Shown here piece after piece: positions 1 through 9,447 of a stretch of 64,000 nucleotides of DNA; the stretch's first letter is position 1, and each line of letters begins with the position of its first letter. The notes under the pieces are model-generated. The model made no database searches. It was not told the DNA's origin and worked only from the letters and a program-made list of their open reading frames with translations. The stretch lies in the NCBI GenBank assembly GCA_963678705.1, contig OY783204.1, forward strand, positions 6,889,834 through 6,953,833. The letters run 5' to 3'. The DNA is from Panorpa germanica. Its lineage: Eukaryota; Arthropoda; Insecta; Mecoptera; Panorpidae. Both the position numbers and the translations under genes were made by a program.

Positions 1-233
1 GCCCCTTTCTAATGCCCCGGACCCCTTCACTTGAGCCGTCTGTGACTACTCTAATGTGCTCCGGCCAAATGTCATCCATCTAAAATTTCAATATCCCATT
101 CATTATTTCAGCACCTCTTTTGCAGCAGGCCACCTCTTTCCCAATCTCAAAATTGCACTCTGCACTTCGCCATAATTCGCAATATTCAAAATTAGTAACT
201 TCTTGTGCTTTAACCCTTTCTCCCATTTCCTAC
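1..233 (-). pseudogene. LINE A ORF2, RNase H end (left part of split copy)
   Basis: Read on the minus strand, this end carries a decayed RNase H start: the motif RVVTDGS lies near 25-45 and includes the first catalytic Asp. It is the downstream part of the LINE whose endonuclease and reverse transcriptase lie at 14598-16862 on the same strand. The two parts are separated by the 14.4 kb errantivirus-like insertion and its ATAT duplication. RNase H after RT fits the I-like LINEs. Stops and frame changes make it non-functional. The order EN, RT, thumb, RNase H across the insertion is what supports joining the two halves; the clade is inferred. Confidence 0.6.
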
Positions 234-237
234 ATAT

Positions 238-581
238 TGTTATAACTCACATTCCATACGACACAAACTAACAATGTCTCTTCAGTATCTTTGCTGATCA
301 TGCACTCTAGAGATAATAAAATAGTATATAAGTAATATGTTAATCTTAATCTAGTTAGTTCATGTATAAATTGCATCGTGCAGTTAGTAATTGGCTCACC
401 ACTTTTTGAGTTCAAGTTCATGTATAATCTGCATCGCGCAGATAGTAATTGGCTGACTCAACATTTGAGACTAGGCATAAGCTGTATCGCACAGTGATTA
501 TTAGTCCAAATAAATATTATTTAAGTAAAACTAAAATAAATTGTTTTTTTTATTAAAGTCTAAATTACTCAAACTTTAATT
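238..581 (+). repeat. 5' LTR of errantivirus-like element
   Basis: This 344-bp direct repeat matches 14249-14593 with a handful of substitutions. It starts TGTTATAAC and ends CTTTAATT. It contains three short CTGCATCG/CTGTATCGC motifs around 375-495 that look like degenerate internal repeats. The 4-bp ATAT immediately upstream is repeated after the 3' LTR. Confidence 0.9.
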
Positions 582-598
582 GGCGCAGTCGGTAGGAT
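581..598 (+). other. Primer binding site, errantivirus-like element
   Basis: TGGCGCAGTCGGTAGGAT overlaps the final T of the 5' LTR and begins with TGG, as expected for pairing with a tRNA 3' CCA end. Errantiviruses such as 17.6 and 297 have a very similar site assigned to tRNA-Ser; that assignment is from memory. Confidence 0.8.
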
Positions 599-766
599 AT
601 TAAGGAATTACAATCGCTATAAATTTTTCCATTTTTTTGGTTAACTTAATATTTCGAAACCTACAAAAATAAAGTTAAAGAATAAAGTAAACTTAATAAA
701 TAGTGGAGTGAAATAGAAACAGAAGTTGAAGTGCTCCGAGACTCATCGACCCACTAGCAGCAGCAT

Positions 767-810
767 ATGGACATGAAGATCTCGCAAGGCATCGCGGTGA
801 TAATCGTAAT
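767..810 (+). CDS. Possible env leader exon with signal-peptide start
   Basis: A short ORF starts at ATG 767 and reads MDMKISQGIAVIIV. It then runs into GTGAGT at 811-816, a strong splice donor match. The next in-frame codon is split by the donor, and a stop (TGA) follows if the RNA is unspliced. Errantiviruses make Env from a spliced subgenomic RNA with the donor in the leader; in some of them the Env start codon lies in the leader exon. The short hydrophobic run ending at the donor fits the beginning of a signal peptide for Env. No clear acceptor was identified downstream, so splicing is inference. Confidence 0.45.
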
Positions 811-898
811 GTGAGTACTCATTCATATTTCCTTTCTATATATCACACTTCCCAAAAACAAAAATTATTATTATTTTTACAATAATATTACCTGTTTA

Positions 899-1141
899 AA
901 AAGGAGTATAAATCGCTTATACAGGCCTAAAACAGGTATTAAATTTAAAAAAGGAGTATAAATCGGCCTACCAAATATTAAAAATAATATTAAAATAAAA
1001 TATAAATTACGCAACGAAATACAATAATTAAATAATAATTTTCTAAAAAGGAATATAAATCGCTTATATAGGCCTAACGAAAATTATAATAATACTAAAA
1101 GTAATATTAAAATAAAATATTAATTACATAACGTAATAAAT
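899..1141 (+). repeat. Direct repeats in errantivirus leader
   Basis: The motif AAGGAGTATAAATCG (or AAGGAATATAAATCG) occurs at about 901, 952 and 1049. The first and third copies are followed by CTTATA(C/T)AGGCCTAA. An AT-rich unit of about 50 bp follows at 976-1023 and again at 1091-1141. It lies between primer binding site and gag; its role is unknown. Confidence 0.6.
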
Positions 1142-1211
1142 ACTATAATGTAATAAAATAAAATGTTTACAAAATAACTCTTCTTAAATAAAAGTTACAC
1201 TATAAATCGAA

Positions 1212-2786
1212 ATGGAGACATTCCATACTTACCTAAATTATGTAAAGGAATATAATGGAAACAATTCGCTGACGAATTTTATAGAAGATTGCGAAGTGAT
1301 CATAGATAATTTTGCCATATTCCCCGGTAAAAATGAAGATAAAAAAGAAGCTATTAGGAATAACGGTCTATTGCTCTCAGCTATAAAAAGCAAGATTATT
1401 GGAGACGCAGCAAGTTTAATAAAGAATAAACATATTAATACATGGGAGAAATTAAAAACTATTTTAATAAATAGTTATACTAAAAACCGCAGCCATATCC
1501 CGCATACAACAACACTTAAACGAAAGCCTAATGAGAAAGTTATTACTTATTACTTTAGATGTTTAGAATCACTTAACAACTTTAATGTTTTGAACACACT
1601 TCACAACAAAACATCTTTAAATATGAGAACACTGGCAAAACATCATGATTCCCTGATGGTGAGAGATTTCATAGAGGAGCTAAACGATCCCCTTAGATGT
1701 AAATTAAGACGCCAAAATCCTAACACAATGGATGAACTTCTAGAATTAATAATAGAAGATATGACGAACCACGAAATCCATACTAACGAGGAATATAACG
1801 ACCCTCATCAACAACAAGTGAAGAACACACAAGATTTTCAAACAGAGCCGTCAACACAAAAACCGTGTGAAACAATAATCGAACAAACCATTCAGAATAA
1901 AGAAATAGACAATGTACGGACGGAACTACAAGAAGTAATCATAAACAACGAGAGTACAGAAATCAAAATACAAAACCAAAATTCAGAAGAAAAACGGGAC
2001 ACAGAAATAAATGAAAATAAAAACGATATTAAATTACAAAAAGAAATTGCAAACAATGTGCCCACAAATATTAAAATACAAAGCCAGAATAATTCAGAAG
2101 AAGTTCTGAAATCAGATGAAAAGGAAAAAGAACTTGAAGAGTTTAACAAAACAGAAGTAAAGAAAAAGACAATTGTTGAAGTAAAAATGAAGCAAGGAAA
2201 AGTAAGCGTCAAACAAAACACAGAAGATCAGAACATGCAAGATTTCAAAGTAGAAAATCAGCAAAATATGAAACAAGAATCAGAGAATCAAAATTCACAA
2301 CATTTCGAAATACAAAATCAACAAAATGTTAAGCAACAATCAAAAAATCCAAACCTTCTAGATTTTAAAGTACAAAATCAACAAAAAATCAGACAAGTAG
2401 CAGAAAAGCAAACTATAAAAGAACTTGAAATAGTGAAGCAACAAAACATCAACCAAGAAAAACCAGAAAAACTAAATATGCAATATTCTGAAGTAAAAAA
2501 ATTACACAATATAAAGCAAAGAAAAGCAGGAAATAATAAAAATCAAAATTTTAAAATAAAAGAAAAAATTGAAAAGAAAAAAAGAAACAAAGCTAAATGC
2601 ATACCAGAAAAACAAGAAGATTCAGAAAACGAGGCACACACTGTGTGGATAAATGATCACAGAAAAGAAATAATTCGTGGACAGAAGATTAGAAATTCGG
2701 CACAACTAAAGCAACTATATGGGATTAAACGAAATAAAAATAATATCTGGATAAATAAATATATGACGAAATATCATGACGAATGA
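1212..2786 (+). CDS. gag: Gag of errantivirus-like element with Gln/Lys repeat tail
   Basis: This open frame of 524 codons follows a 630-nt leader in the position of gag. Residues 1-190 resemble the retroelement capsid region: a helical stretch with a WEKLKTILINSY segment and a KPNEKVITYYFRCLESL segment, the equivalent of the capsid core of gypsy-like Gags. From about 190 to 470 it is a hydrophilic region rich in Gln, Asn, Lys and Glu. Around 340-450 it contains about five imperfect repeats of 20-22 residues built on QNxQxFxxQNQQNxKQ. No zinc knuckle is seen, which is usual for errantiviruses. The last 60 residues are basic with repeated WIN motifs. The frame is open although pol behind it is gone. 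Retroelement gag assignment is secure; the repeat tail's function is unknown. Confidence 0.75.
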   Translation: METFHTYLNYVKEYNGNNSLTNFIEDCEVIIDNFAIFPGKNEDKKEAIRNNGLLLSAIKSKIIGDAASLIKNKHINTWEKLKTILINSYTKNRSHIPHTTTLKRKPNEKVITYYFRCLESLNNFNVLNTLHNKTSLNMRTLAKHHDSLMVRDFIEELNDPLRCKLRRQNPNTMDELLELIIEDMTNHEIHTNEEYNDPHQQQVKNTQDFQTEPSTQKPCETIIEQTIQNKEIDNVRTELQEVIINNESTEIKIQNQNSEEKRDTEINENKNDIKLQKEIANNVPTNIKIQSQNNSEEVLKSDEKEKELEEFNKTEVKKKTIVEVKMKQGKVSVKQNTEDQNMQDFKVENQQNMKQESENQNSQHFEIQNQQNVKQQSKNPNLLDFKVQNQQKIRQVAEKQTIKELEIVKQQNINQEKPEKLNMQYSEVKKLHNIKQRKAGNNKNQNFKIKEKIEKKKRNKAKCIPEKQEDSENEAHTVWINDHRKEIIRGQKIRNSAQLKQLYGIKRNKNNIWINKYMTKYHDE

Positions 2787-3469
2787 AAATAATAAAACAT
2801 ATATTGACTTAACTTGACAAAAAGTCTTCAATACTTTCCGAAAAATTAAAATTTCTACCCGAACCTTAACAATTCAAATACGCAACCGCAAGCAACCAAA
2901 CCCACCTGAGTATATAATATTTAACTCCGAAATTTAAAATTAAAAATAATAAAACCCTAAAACGAACAACCACCTTAATAAAGAAAATTGTATGAACTAT
3001 TAAAAGAATTATACAAAACAACCATTTAAATAAATTACTACAAATATTACGATAAACAATACATTTACAAAACACAACAGACAAAAAGAAAAAGGAAATG
3101 ATGAAACGAATTGAAAATCATAAACAACCACCTTAATGCAGAAAATCGCATAAACACTGGTTACCAGCAGTAAAACCCTATAAACATACAAATTAAGCGA
3201 CATCAAGTAATAACTATTTCGATACAATTACCAACGCAGTTACAATTATTAAAATTAATAAAAAGAGTAAATTATTAAAATTAAAATAAAGAAACACGAC
3301 CTATTAATATCTACATTAACAAAAACTACATTTAAAAATAAAAGTTAATAAGCCCATTGTAATGATAATACATATTAAATGTACAATAATTTAAAAGATA
3401 AACACCATCGGCAAATATAAAAATGAGCATAAAATAAAAAATGATATAAGTATCAGGCATCAAGAAACA
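2787..3469 (+). other. Degenerate stretch in place of protease/RT
   Basis: No open frame or RT motif is visible on the plus strand. Two copies of an AACAACCACCTTAAT-centred segment occur near 2967 and 3123, indicating internal duplication. The position corresponds to the missing protease, reverse transcriptase and RNase H; most of pol has been deleted rather than merely mutated, because 680 bp cannot hold it. Confidence 0.5.
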
Positions 3470-3760
3470 AACGCAACGCACAAGGTAATTTACGAAAGAT
3501 ATACTCGTGTAAACTAATAAAATACGTGGAAACTATCATTATCAATTACGACACATGCAAGCAATGCAAATACTATGATTTGAAAACGCTAAATAACACA
3601 AAAACAACTGTGAGATCATAATATAAGCGCATTCCACAAAACCAGAGTCCACCGTATCATAAAGCATAAACATGCCCCTGCCAAGTCACTCATGAGATGT
3701 GTTATTATAAGATGTAATGAAACCCCATACTCCAGTACAAAAGATAATGCTACATTAACA
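3470..3760 (+). pseudogene. Internally deleted duplicate of integrase segment
   Basis: The sequence repeats, with many substitutions, two separate parts of the integrase relic downstream. The zinc-finger part (KVIYERYT, DTCKQCKYY) matches 4060-4170. The stretch around 3610-3740 matches 4487-4612. The catalytic core between them is absent from this copy. Stops interrupt every frame, so it is a dead duplicate, perhaps from recombination or template switching during reverse transcription. Confidence 0.5.
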
Positions 3761-4049
3761 AACTAAGCATTTCTAATTTAGCTACTATGATAACCCATAG
3801 ACTAACACATTGAAAAACACAAAAATAAAATAGCAATGTTATGTGCATAAAGTTAAGGAAATAAATACAGACAGTACAATTTATTATCATGATTAAAGCT
3901 ACTGTTAAAAATCCAAATGTAGACACAGTATACATGAACACTAACAAAAAACATAGCAATAGCGGAATAAAAACATGAAACCTTTTTTAAGTAAAAGAAC
4001 CACCAGAGTAATAATCAGAATCAGCAAGTAATAAAGTAATAGACGTCAC

Positions 4050-4968
4050 ATACAAATTAATTTGCGAAAGATATACGTGGTCTAGTCTACGAAAAGATGT
4101 CGAAAATTTCATCAATAACTGCAGCACATGCAAACAGTGCAAATATAAAAGAAAACCAATTAGACCGCTAAATAACACCGAAACACCTGAGAGACCACTT
4201 GAGAAATTACATATAGATACGTTTGGTATAGACAATACTATAATAGATGTATTTTCAAAATAACCACAGGCATACAAAATCGCCAATAGGTCATCCACAG
4301 AATTTGCCGATAAACTAATAACGTATTTCTCACACCACGGCACCCAATCATATTACAAATAATATTAAAAAATATACAAATATTACTGAATTCTCAAATA
4401 ATCTCATCAAAGAATTACAAGAATTATATAAAATTAAAATTCATATAACAACACCATACAGACATGAAAGTAATTCTCCAATAGAACGAGCACATTCCAC
4501 GATACTAGAACTATATCGTATAGTGAAACATAAACATGATCTTACACCCGAATCAATCATGAAATATGCTATTATAGGATATAACGAAACCCCACATTTC
4601 AGTACAACATACAAACCTTTGAAATAATAAATGGACACTTACAAACCAAGTCAGTATTGGTTATGGATTATGACAAAAAAAAACTCATAGACTTATACAT
4701 CCAAAATCATAAAAATAAAATCTCAACCCTATACTCAAAAATTAAAGAAATAAATGCAAATCGAAAAGAACAGGTCAATAATAAGAGAAATGCTACTGTT
4801 AAAGACCCAAACGTAAAACAATTAGATATCGTATACCTCAACACTAAATCAAAACAGGGTAAAAGCCGAATAATGAACACAGGACCCTTTAAAGTACTAG
4901 AAGTGTCCGATACCTATATAGCTAAAATAGAAGATCTTAAAAATATAAATTATGAGAAACACATGTAG
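4050..4968 (+). pseudogene. Integrase relic of errantivirus-like element
   Basis: Plus-strand translation shows the HHCC zinc finger end (NCSTCKQCK), the core with LHIDTFGI (first catalytic Asp), then NSPIERAHSTILEL (catalytic Glu region) near 4465-4510. A C-terminal domain in an open frame at 4657-4968 includes a GPF-type module (TGPFKVLEVSDTYIAKIEDL). Stops around 4261 and 4626 and a gap in the core break the gene. This is the only recognisable part of pol. The C-terminal module ends at TAG 4966-4968, just before the next ORF. Confidence 0.65.
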
Positions 4969-4976
4969 ATAACCTA

Positions 4977-5507
4977 GTGAAAACCAAAATGAAAAATCCA
5001 ACTCCAAACGAATTTAATGAGAAAAGAATTAACGTAATATTCGAACGCACTACACTACCTGTCGATAAATCTAAGACAGATTATATTCTACACCTAGTTC
5101 ACGACAAATTTAACCCCAGAGACGAAAAACCAAGATACTACAACGGATTCGCAAAGTTAATAGCAAAGGACACACCCAATTTCGAATACATATTAAATAA
5201 AGCTAAAAGAACTAATAACCTCGTAGAGGGCCTATACAAACTCACGCGAGGCAGAACATTTGGACACACAATAAATCTTGTCTGCAATCAACAAAACTGC
5301 CTTGACAAACTTGCCAAATTTCTAAAAGAATTTGAAAATTCACCAACCGAATTAATAATACGAATGCCCCCTATAGCACAAGGACTTTTTAATAGAACAA
5401 AAGAAGAGGTCCTAGAAGTATTTAAACGACATGGACCTACAAAGCACAAACACATCCCGAAATCATCCCTCAAATCCCGAAATACAAATGAATTATTTAT
5501 TTATTAA
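4977..5507 (+). CDS. Unidentified ORF between integrase and env
   Basis: An open frame of 176 codons lies where errantiviruses normally go directly from integrase to env. It has no signal peptide, no transmembrane segment and only two Cys, close together (CNQQNC near residue 102). It has no glycoprotein features, so it does not look like the Env amino terminus. It is mixed charged/hydrophobic like a globular protein, with recognisable stretches such as RYYNGFAKLIAKDTPNF and EGLYKLTRGRTFGHTINLVC. I do not recognise a family. Its start could be further upstream in the same frame only by a few codons, since the integrase stop is 8 bp away. It could be an extra accessory gene, a captured host exon, or an unfamiliar pol extension. 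Confidence 0.45.
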   Translation: MKTKMKNPTPNEFNEKRINVIFERTTLPVDKSKTDYILHLVHDKFNPRDEKPRYYNGFAKLIAKDTPNFEYILNKAKRTNNLVEGLYKLTRGRTFGHTINLVCNQQNCLDKLAKFLKEFENSPTELIIRMPPIAQGLFNRTKEEVLEVFKRHGPTKHKHIPKSSLKSRNTNELFIY

Positions 5508-5599
5508 TTAATTATAAATAAATATATTAAAATACAATCAACTACTAAGAAATCCTGACTGTTACAGGATCATTACTGCAATCAACATCTGCGATATTA

Positions 5600-5961
5600 A
5601 TTAATGCCGAATTATTAAAATCACTGACATAACATTCGCTAAATTAAACACGCTTAGTGGTTCAATCCTGGAACCTGATCACCTATTAGCAGAATTACAA
5701 GCAATAAAGGAACATGTTGATACAACCAATAAAATTTCAACACTCAACAATATGAAACTATTAGCAAAGTCAAAACATACACCAATAAAAACCTAATTGT
5801 TTTTGTAATAAATATACCACTAGTAAACCCTAATATAAACTATATCCAATCCCCATACCTTATAACAATAAATTCCAAATCATTATTCCCAGAACCCAAT
5901 ACACCATTGTGAATGAGTATAAACATGTAGATTTTAATGCACCCTGCAAAGAAATATATAA
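5600..5961 (+). pseudogene. Env-like gene, first part, broken
   Basis: Plus-strand reading gives fragments typical of insect errantivirus Env (baculovirus F-like): a LEPDHLLAELQAI stretch, then an IVFVINIPL-type strand and a Pro-rich IPIPY-like region before 5940. The frame shifts and stops several times between 5590 and 5940. At 5958-5961 the gene is cut by the nested LTR element, whose ATAA target duplication is seen on both sides; coding resumes at 13571. This copy cannot make Env. The assignment rests on order, motifs and the continuation downstream. Confidence 0.55.
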
Positions 5962-6866
5962 TGTAACAGTCCCATATAGATTCATTAATTATTGATAATA
6001 TATTTTAACTAACTATTTAGGAACCATTGGAAGGTTCACATACAAAGTATTTTTAATAGTTTTAGTCGCCTTATTGTCGCGCATATTAGTTAGATTAAGT
6101 ATTGTTTTATCGATAGGACCATGTCTCATATTAATATTATTTTCAAAAATGCTGACGCAGTATTTACAATAACTTTTAAGAGAAATATTAACTAACTTCT
6201 TTTGTGCGTAAGGCACGTGTAGCTTGAAATAATGTTTATATTAAAACCAAACTCAAAACCAAAGCCATGATGACGGAATAAGTTTAAATGAGGTCATCTT
6301 TTGAAACAAAGGGTTTTAAGCTATATAAACTGAGTTTAAGAGAAGAGTGGGGATCATTCCATCTTGATCACGGGTCAGTCCATCTCGATCAATCAGTCTA
6401 TACAGACCCCGTCAAATAAGGGAGTAGCGCCCCTTAGTCGGTGGTTTGGGTATTAGTCAGTCGCTTTGATATAATAATGATAAAGTTACTAAGATTTGTA
6501 TTAATTAAGTTTTTGAATAATAAAGAATTAAGTGTTAATGATTCCCTTGTTTTAATTGTAAAAGTACTTAGAATTAACGGTCGCGTCGTCGCGTTAAATA
6601 AAGTGATTGTCCAAAGCAGAGGAAGCTGCCTGCAGAAAGTACAAAAAGTGAGTAAAACCTAATATATTTATGTAATATGATTAGATGAGGTAATAAGTCC
6701 TGAATGATAAAGAAGCCTCCACAATTAGCATTAGCTTAGGTCATCCGACTCAAGGAGATCCAGATCTCTAAAAGAACTCTTCGCATGAGACGATTGTAGA
6801 ATCGCTCTCATAAAATAAGTAACTACCACCATATATAGATAGTAGATATAAGGGGGTAGGGTTACA
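5962..6866 (+). repeat. 5' LTR of nested gag-only element
   Basis: A 905-bp terminal repeat, equal in length to its partner at 12662-13566. The ends are inverted (TGTAAC/GTTACA). ORFs of 67-73 codons inside it on both strands are repeated in both LTRs and are not considered genes. A TATATAAACT sequence near 6322 could be the promoter, about 40 bp before a run of C/T-rich sequence. Confidence 0.92.
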
Positions 6867-6869
6867 TTT

Positions 6870-6887
6870 TGGTGTCAGGTGTGGGGT
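6870..6887 (+). other. Putative primer binding site, nested element
   Basis: TGGTGTCAGGTGTGGGGT lies three bases after the LTR. The leading TGG is expected for pairing with a tRNA CCA end. I cannot assign the tRNA with confidence. Confidence 0.55.
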
Positions 6888-7287
6888 CTATTGAAGAGAG
6901 GTCAATTAAAAGAAAAAGAAAGGTGTTGTAAAAGAGAGGTATTGAAATTTGTGGGGTGTATTGAAAAGAGGTGTATTAAAAAAGAGATATGTTAAAAGAG
7001 AGGTATTGAAATTGTGGGGTCATTTAAAAGAAAAAGGGTATAGAAATTGTAAGGTATTTTAAAAGAGAGATATATTAAAAGAGAGATACGTTAAAAAAGG
7101 TATTAAAATTGTGGGATATTAAAAAAGGCAGAAATTTGATTAATTGGAAAAAGGCATTAAGTGGAAAATTTAATTTGAGAAAATAAAAGGAAATCTAAGT
7201 AACTGGGAAAAAGATAAATTGTGAAAAAAGGAATAAATTGTAGTAACTGGGAAAAAAGGATAAAATTGTATTAATTGGGTTAAAGAA
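6888..7287 (+). repeat. Purine-rich short repeats in leader
   Basis: Variants of AAAAGAGAGGTATTGAAATT and GTGGGGT recur about seven times between 6890 and 7140. A looser series of AATTG-GGAAAAAGG units follows to 7280. The leader is long (1.2 kb) and almost all purine on this strand. It could be a packaging or structural region, but nothing shows its function. Confidence 0.55.
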
Positions 7288-7391
7288 ATATAGCTTATTA
7301 ATTGCAACTAGCAACTGCATATTAATAATTAGAAAAGAGATATAGTTTATTAATTGCAACTAGCAACTGCATATTAATAATTAGAAAAGAA
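7288..7391 (+). repeat. 52-bp tandem duplication
   Basis: Two adjacent copies (7288-7339, 7340-7391) share TTAATTGCAACTAGCAACTG and the flanking AT-rich sequence with only one or two differences. It is a recent tandem duplication within the untranslated leader of the nested element. Confidence 0.8.
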
Positions 7392-8086
7392 CAGATATAA
7401 GAATAATTGTGACGATACAGTACATAAAGCTTGATGCTGGTTTCTGTGTCTTCGGGTTCGATTCCTGAATCAGTTTATATTCATGTGTAATATATAGGGG
7501 TTTGGATAATTATTAGCTTATATTGTTTATGGACATATATGTAGTGAACGTATGCCTCATATATGTAATAGAAATAGTATGCCTATAGAAAAAGAATAAT
7601 TGGAAAAGAAAAAGTTTAAATAATTGCAAAGGAAATAATTTAACAAGGGTTTAATAGATTTGGACAAGGTTATTAAAGAAAGTTTATTAAAGAAAAAGGA
7701 AAGATTTTAAAATGTCAAATAGTACTGCAGTTATGTATTTAAATTTCGGAGAAAGATATCAGTGTTGTATAACATTTAAGAGAGTAATAAATGCGAGTGA
7801 TTTATTAGGGTCAAATAGTAAAGGATCGGTAAAGTTGGTTATAGCTACAGAAATACGAGTATATACCGCATCGAGAACAAAGTTTATGAATACTACGAGT
7901 ATGTAAAAGGGACAGATTTTGGACAACGATGTTTATATAAAGACTTGGAACGTAAATAAAGTAATTAATGAGTAATGATTGAATTTAACATGATTATTAT
8001 GAGAACGGGAATATTTTGAAATGATTTTTGTAGAATGGTAATTAAATATAACAAGAAATAATAGATTGATTTACGCGTATTTAAAA

Positions 8087-8866
8087 ATGGATAATTTAAT
8101 AGATAGATTTAAAAAGTTGGAAGAAGGTTTACAGTTTTTACAGGTATTTGAAGAAAAAGATAGTATTACGTTATTTTTGAATCAGTTAGAGGGAATATCA
8201 GAAGCTTTTAGTTGGAATAATAAAGAAAGGGTTTTTGCATTATCTGTAAAGTTGAACGCAAAGGTTCTAGAATTTCTACATATTGTTTTAACTCGAACAG
8301 AATTAAAAGATTATGAAAAAATTAAGATAGAATTACTTAACAAATACAATTGTCGTAGACCGGCAGAGTTAATGAAAGCAGAATTTGATTTTAATTCTTG
8401 TAAACAAAACCATGGAGAGTCTGTTTTTAAATTTTCAGAAAGAGTAGCAGAATTAGCTAGAAAAACAATTAATATAAGTTTTGAACAAAGTAAACGGGAT
8501 TTACAATTAATGGAATTACAGCATAAGATTTTAAACAGATTTATATTGGGCTTGCGTAACAGCTATTCTAGATTTGTTGATTACGAAAATCCAAAAACAT
8601 TGGTCGAAGCCTTAGCTTTAGCAGAATATATAGAATTAAAAGAAAGCCGAAGTAATTTAACGTCAAGTAACAAATATGTACAAGACAGCGTAAATTTTGA
8701 AAGATTTGATAATGTTGAAAGCGAGGATACAAACTCTAATAAGTTTAGTATAGGACTAGACGAACTAAACGAAAGTTCAAAAGTAAATAAAATTGATACA
8801 GATGACGTAAATACATCGATAGAATTATACAGTCACAGGACAGATTTAGTCCATAAAAAGGTATGA
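8087..8866 (+). CDS. gag: Gag-like protein of nested element
   Basis: ATG 8087 gives 259 residues; an upstream in-frame TTG at 8066 is unlikely to be the start. The protein is helical and resembles the capsid region of Ty3/Gypsy Gags: WNNKERVFALSVKLNAKVLEF, then KIKIELLNKYNCRRPAEL, a KQNHGESVFKFSERVAELA segment, and a C-terminal YENPKTLVEALALAEYIE helix, equivalent to the retrotransposon gag domain. No zinc knuckle is present. The stop TGA overlaps the ATG of the next ORF (ATGA at 8863-8866). An AAAAAG run just upstream would allow a -1 shift into that frame. Open and undamaged, consistent with the youth of the element. Confidence 0.7.
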   Translation: MDNLIDRFKKLEEGLQFLQVFEEKDSITLFLNQLEGISEAFSWNNKERVFALSVKLNAKVLEFLHIVLTRTELKDYEKIKIELLNKYNCRRPAELMKAEFDFNSCKQNHGESVFKFSERVAELARKTINISFEQSKRDLQLMELQHKILNRFILGLRNSYSRFVDYENPKTLVEALALAEYIELKESRSNLTSSNKYVQDSVNFERFDNVESEDTNSNKFSIGLDELNESSKVNKIDTDDVNTSIELYSHRTDLVHKKV

Positions 8867-9447
8867 ACGAATTAGTTACCGAAGAAAATAATTTACATGC
8901 AAATAATGATAATAAAGTAGAATTTGAACAAGATAGCATTGTTAACGGGTTAGTAGAAACATGTTGGGATATTAATGGCTTAAATAAGGATACGATAAAA
9001 GTAGATAAACTATGTGAGAATATACACGAAAGTATAATTGATAAAGAGTTAGAAAAAATAGATTCAAGCCGCGATGATAAAGTTTTATTAAGTGAGGGCA
9101 CTGTAAACGAAATAATTATTGATGAAAAGAGAATTGAAAAGAATGTAAAAGATGTAAAAGAATCTGTAACAGATAGAACAGTTGCGAATACTATTAGCTT
9201 AAGCCTAGAAGAAAATATACATGTTGAGAGAGAAAATATTGCTATTGATTTAAGAAAAAGAGAGTATAATTTGCAGAGTAAATTGATTGATTTATTAATG
9301 ATGAGTAATTTTAAAAGATTAATTTTAGGAATTTTCGCACTTATTAAGTTAAGCATTTATTTCATGATTCTAATTAAGACGATGTTCAAGGAAACATTGG
9401 TAGTAAGCGTTAAACAGATTAATTTGCCGTTAGACATTAGAGAATAA
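8863..9447 (+). CDS. Second ORF of nested element, acidic with membrane segment, unknown
   Basis: A 194-codon frame overlaps the gag stop by 4 bp and lies in the -1 frame. Residues 1-140 are acidic and rich in Glu, Asn and Ile, predicted helical or coiled. Residues 152-175 form a strongly hydrophobic stretch (KRLILGIFALIKLSIYFMIL) followed by a short polar tail, so it looks like a tail-anchored membrane protein. There is no protease DTG/DSG motif, no RT box, no cysteine cluster. It may be a degenerate envelope-like protein or a new accessory protein; expression could use reinitiation at ATGA or frameshifting. I do not recognise a family. Confidence 0.5.
   Translation: MNELVTEENNLHANNDNKVEFEQDSIVNGLVETCWDINGLNKDTIKVDKLCENIHESIIDKELEKIDSSRDDKVLLSEGTVNEIIIDEKRIEKNVKDVKESVTDRTVANTISLSLEENIHVERENIAIDLRKREYNLQSKLIDLLMMSNFKRLILGIFALIKLSIYFMILIKTMFKETLVVSVKQINLPLDIRE

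Noticed and set aside
6013-6662. ORFs of 67 and 73 codons on both strands, repeated at 12713-13362
   Set aside because: They lie inside the two LTRs, have no family signature, and are repeated simply because the LTRs are repeated.
7425-7482. tRNA-like sequence containing GGGTTCGATTCC
   Set aside because: The B-box-like T arm is good, but I could not form matching acceptor, D and anticodon arms around it, and it sits in the untranslated leader of a retroelement.
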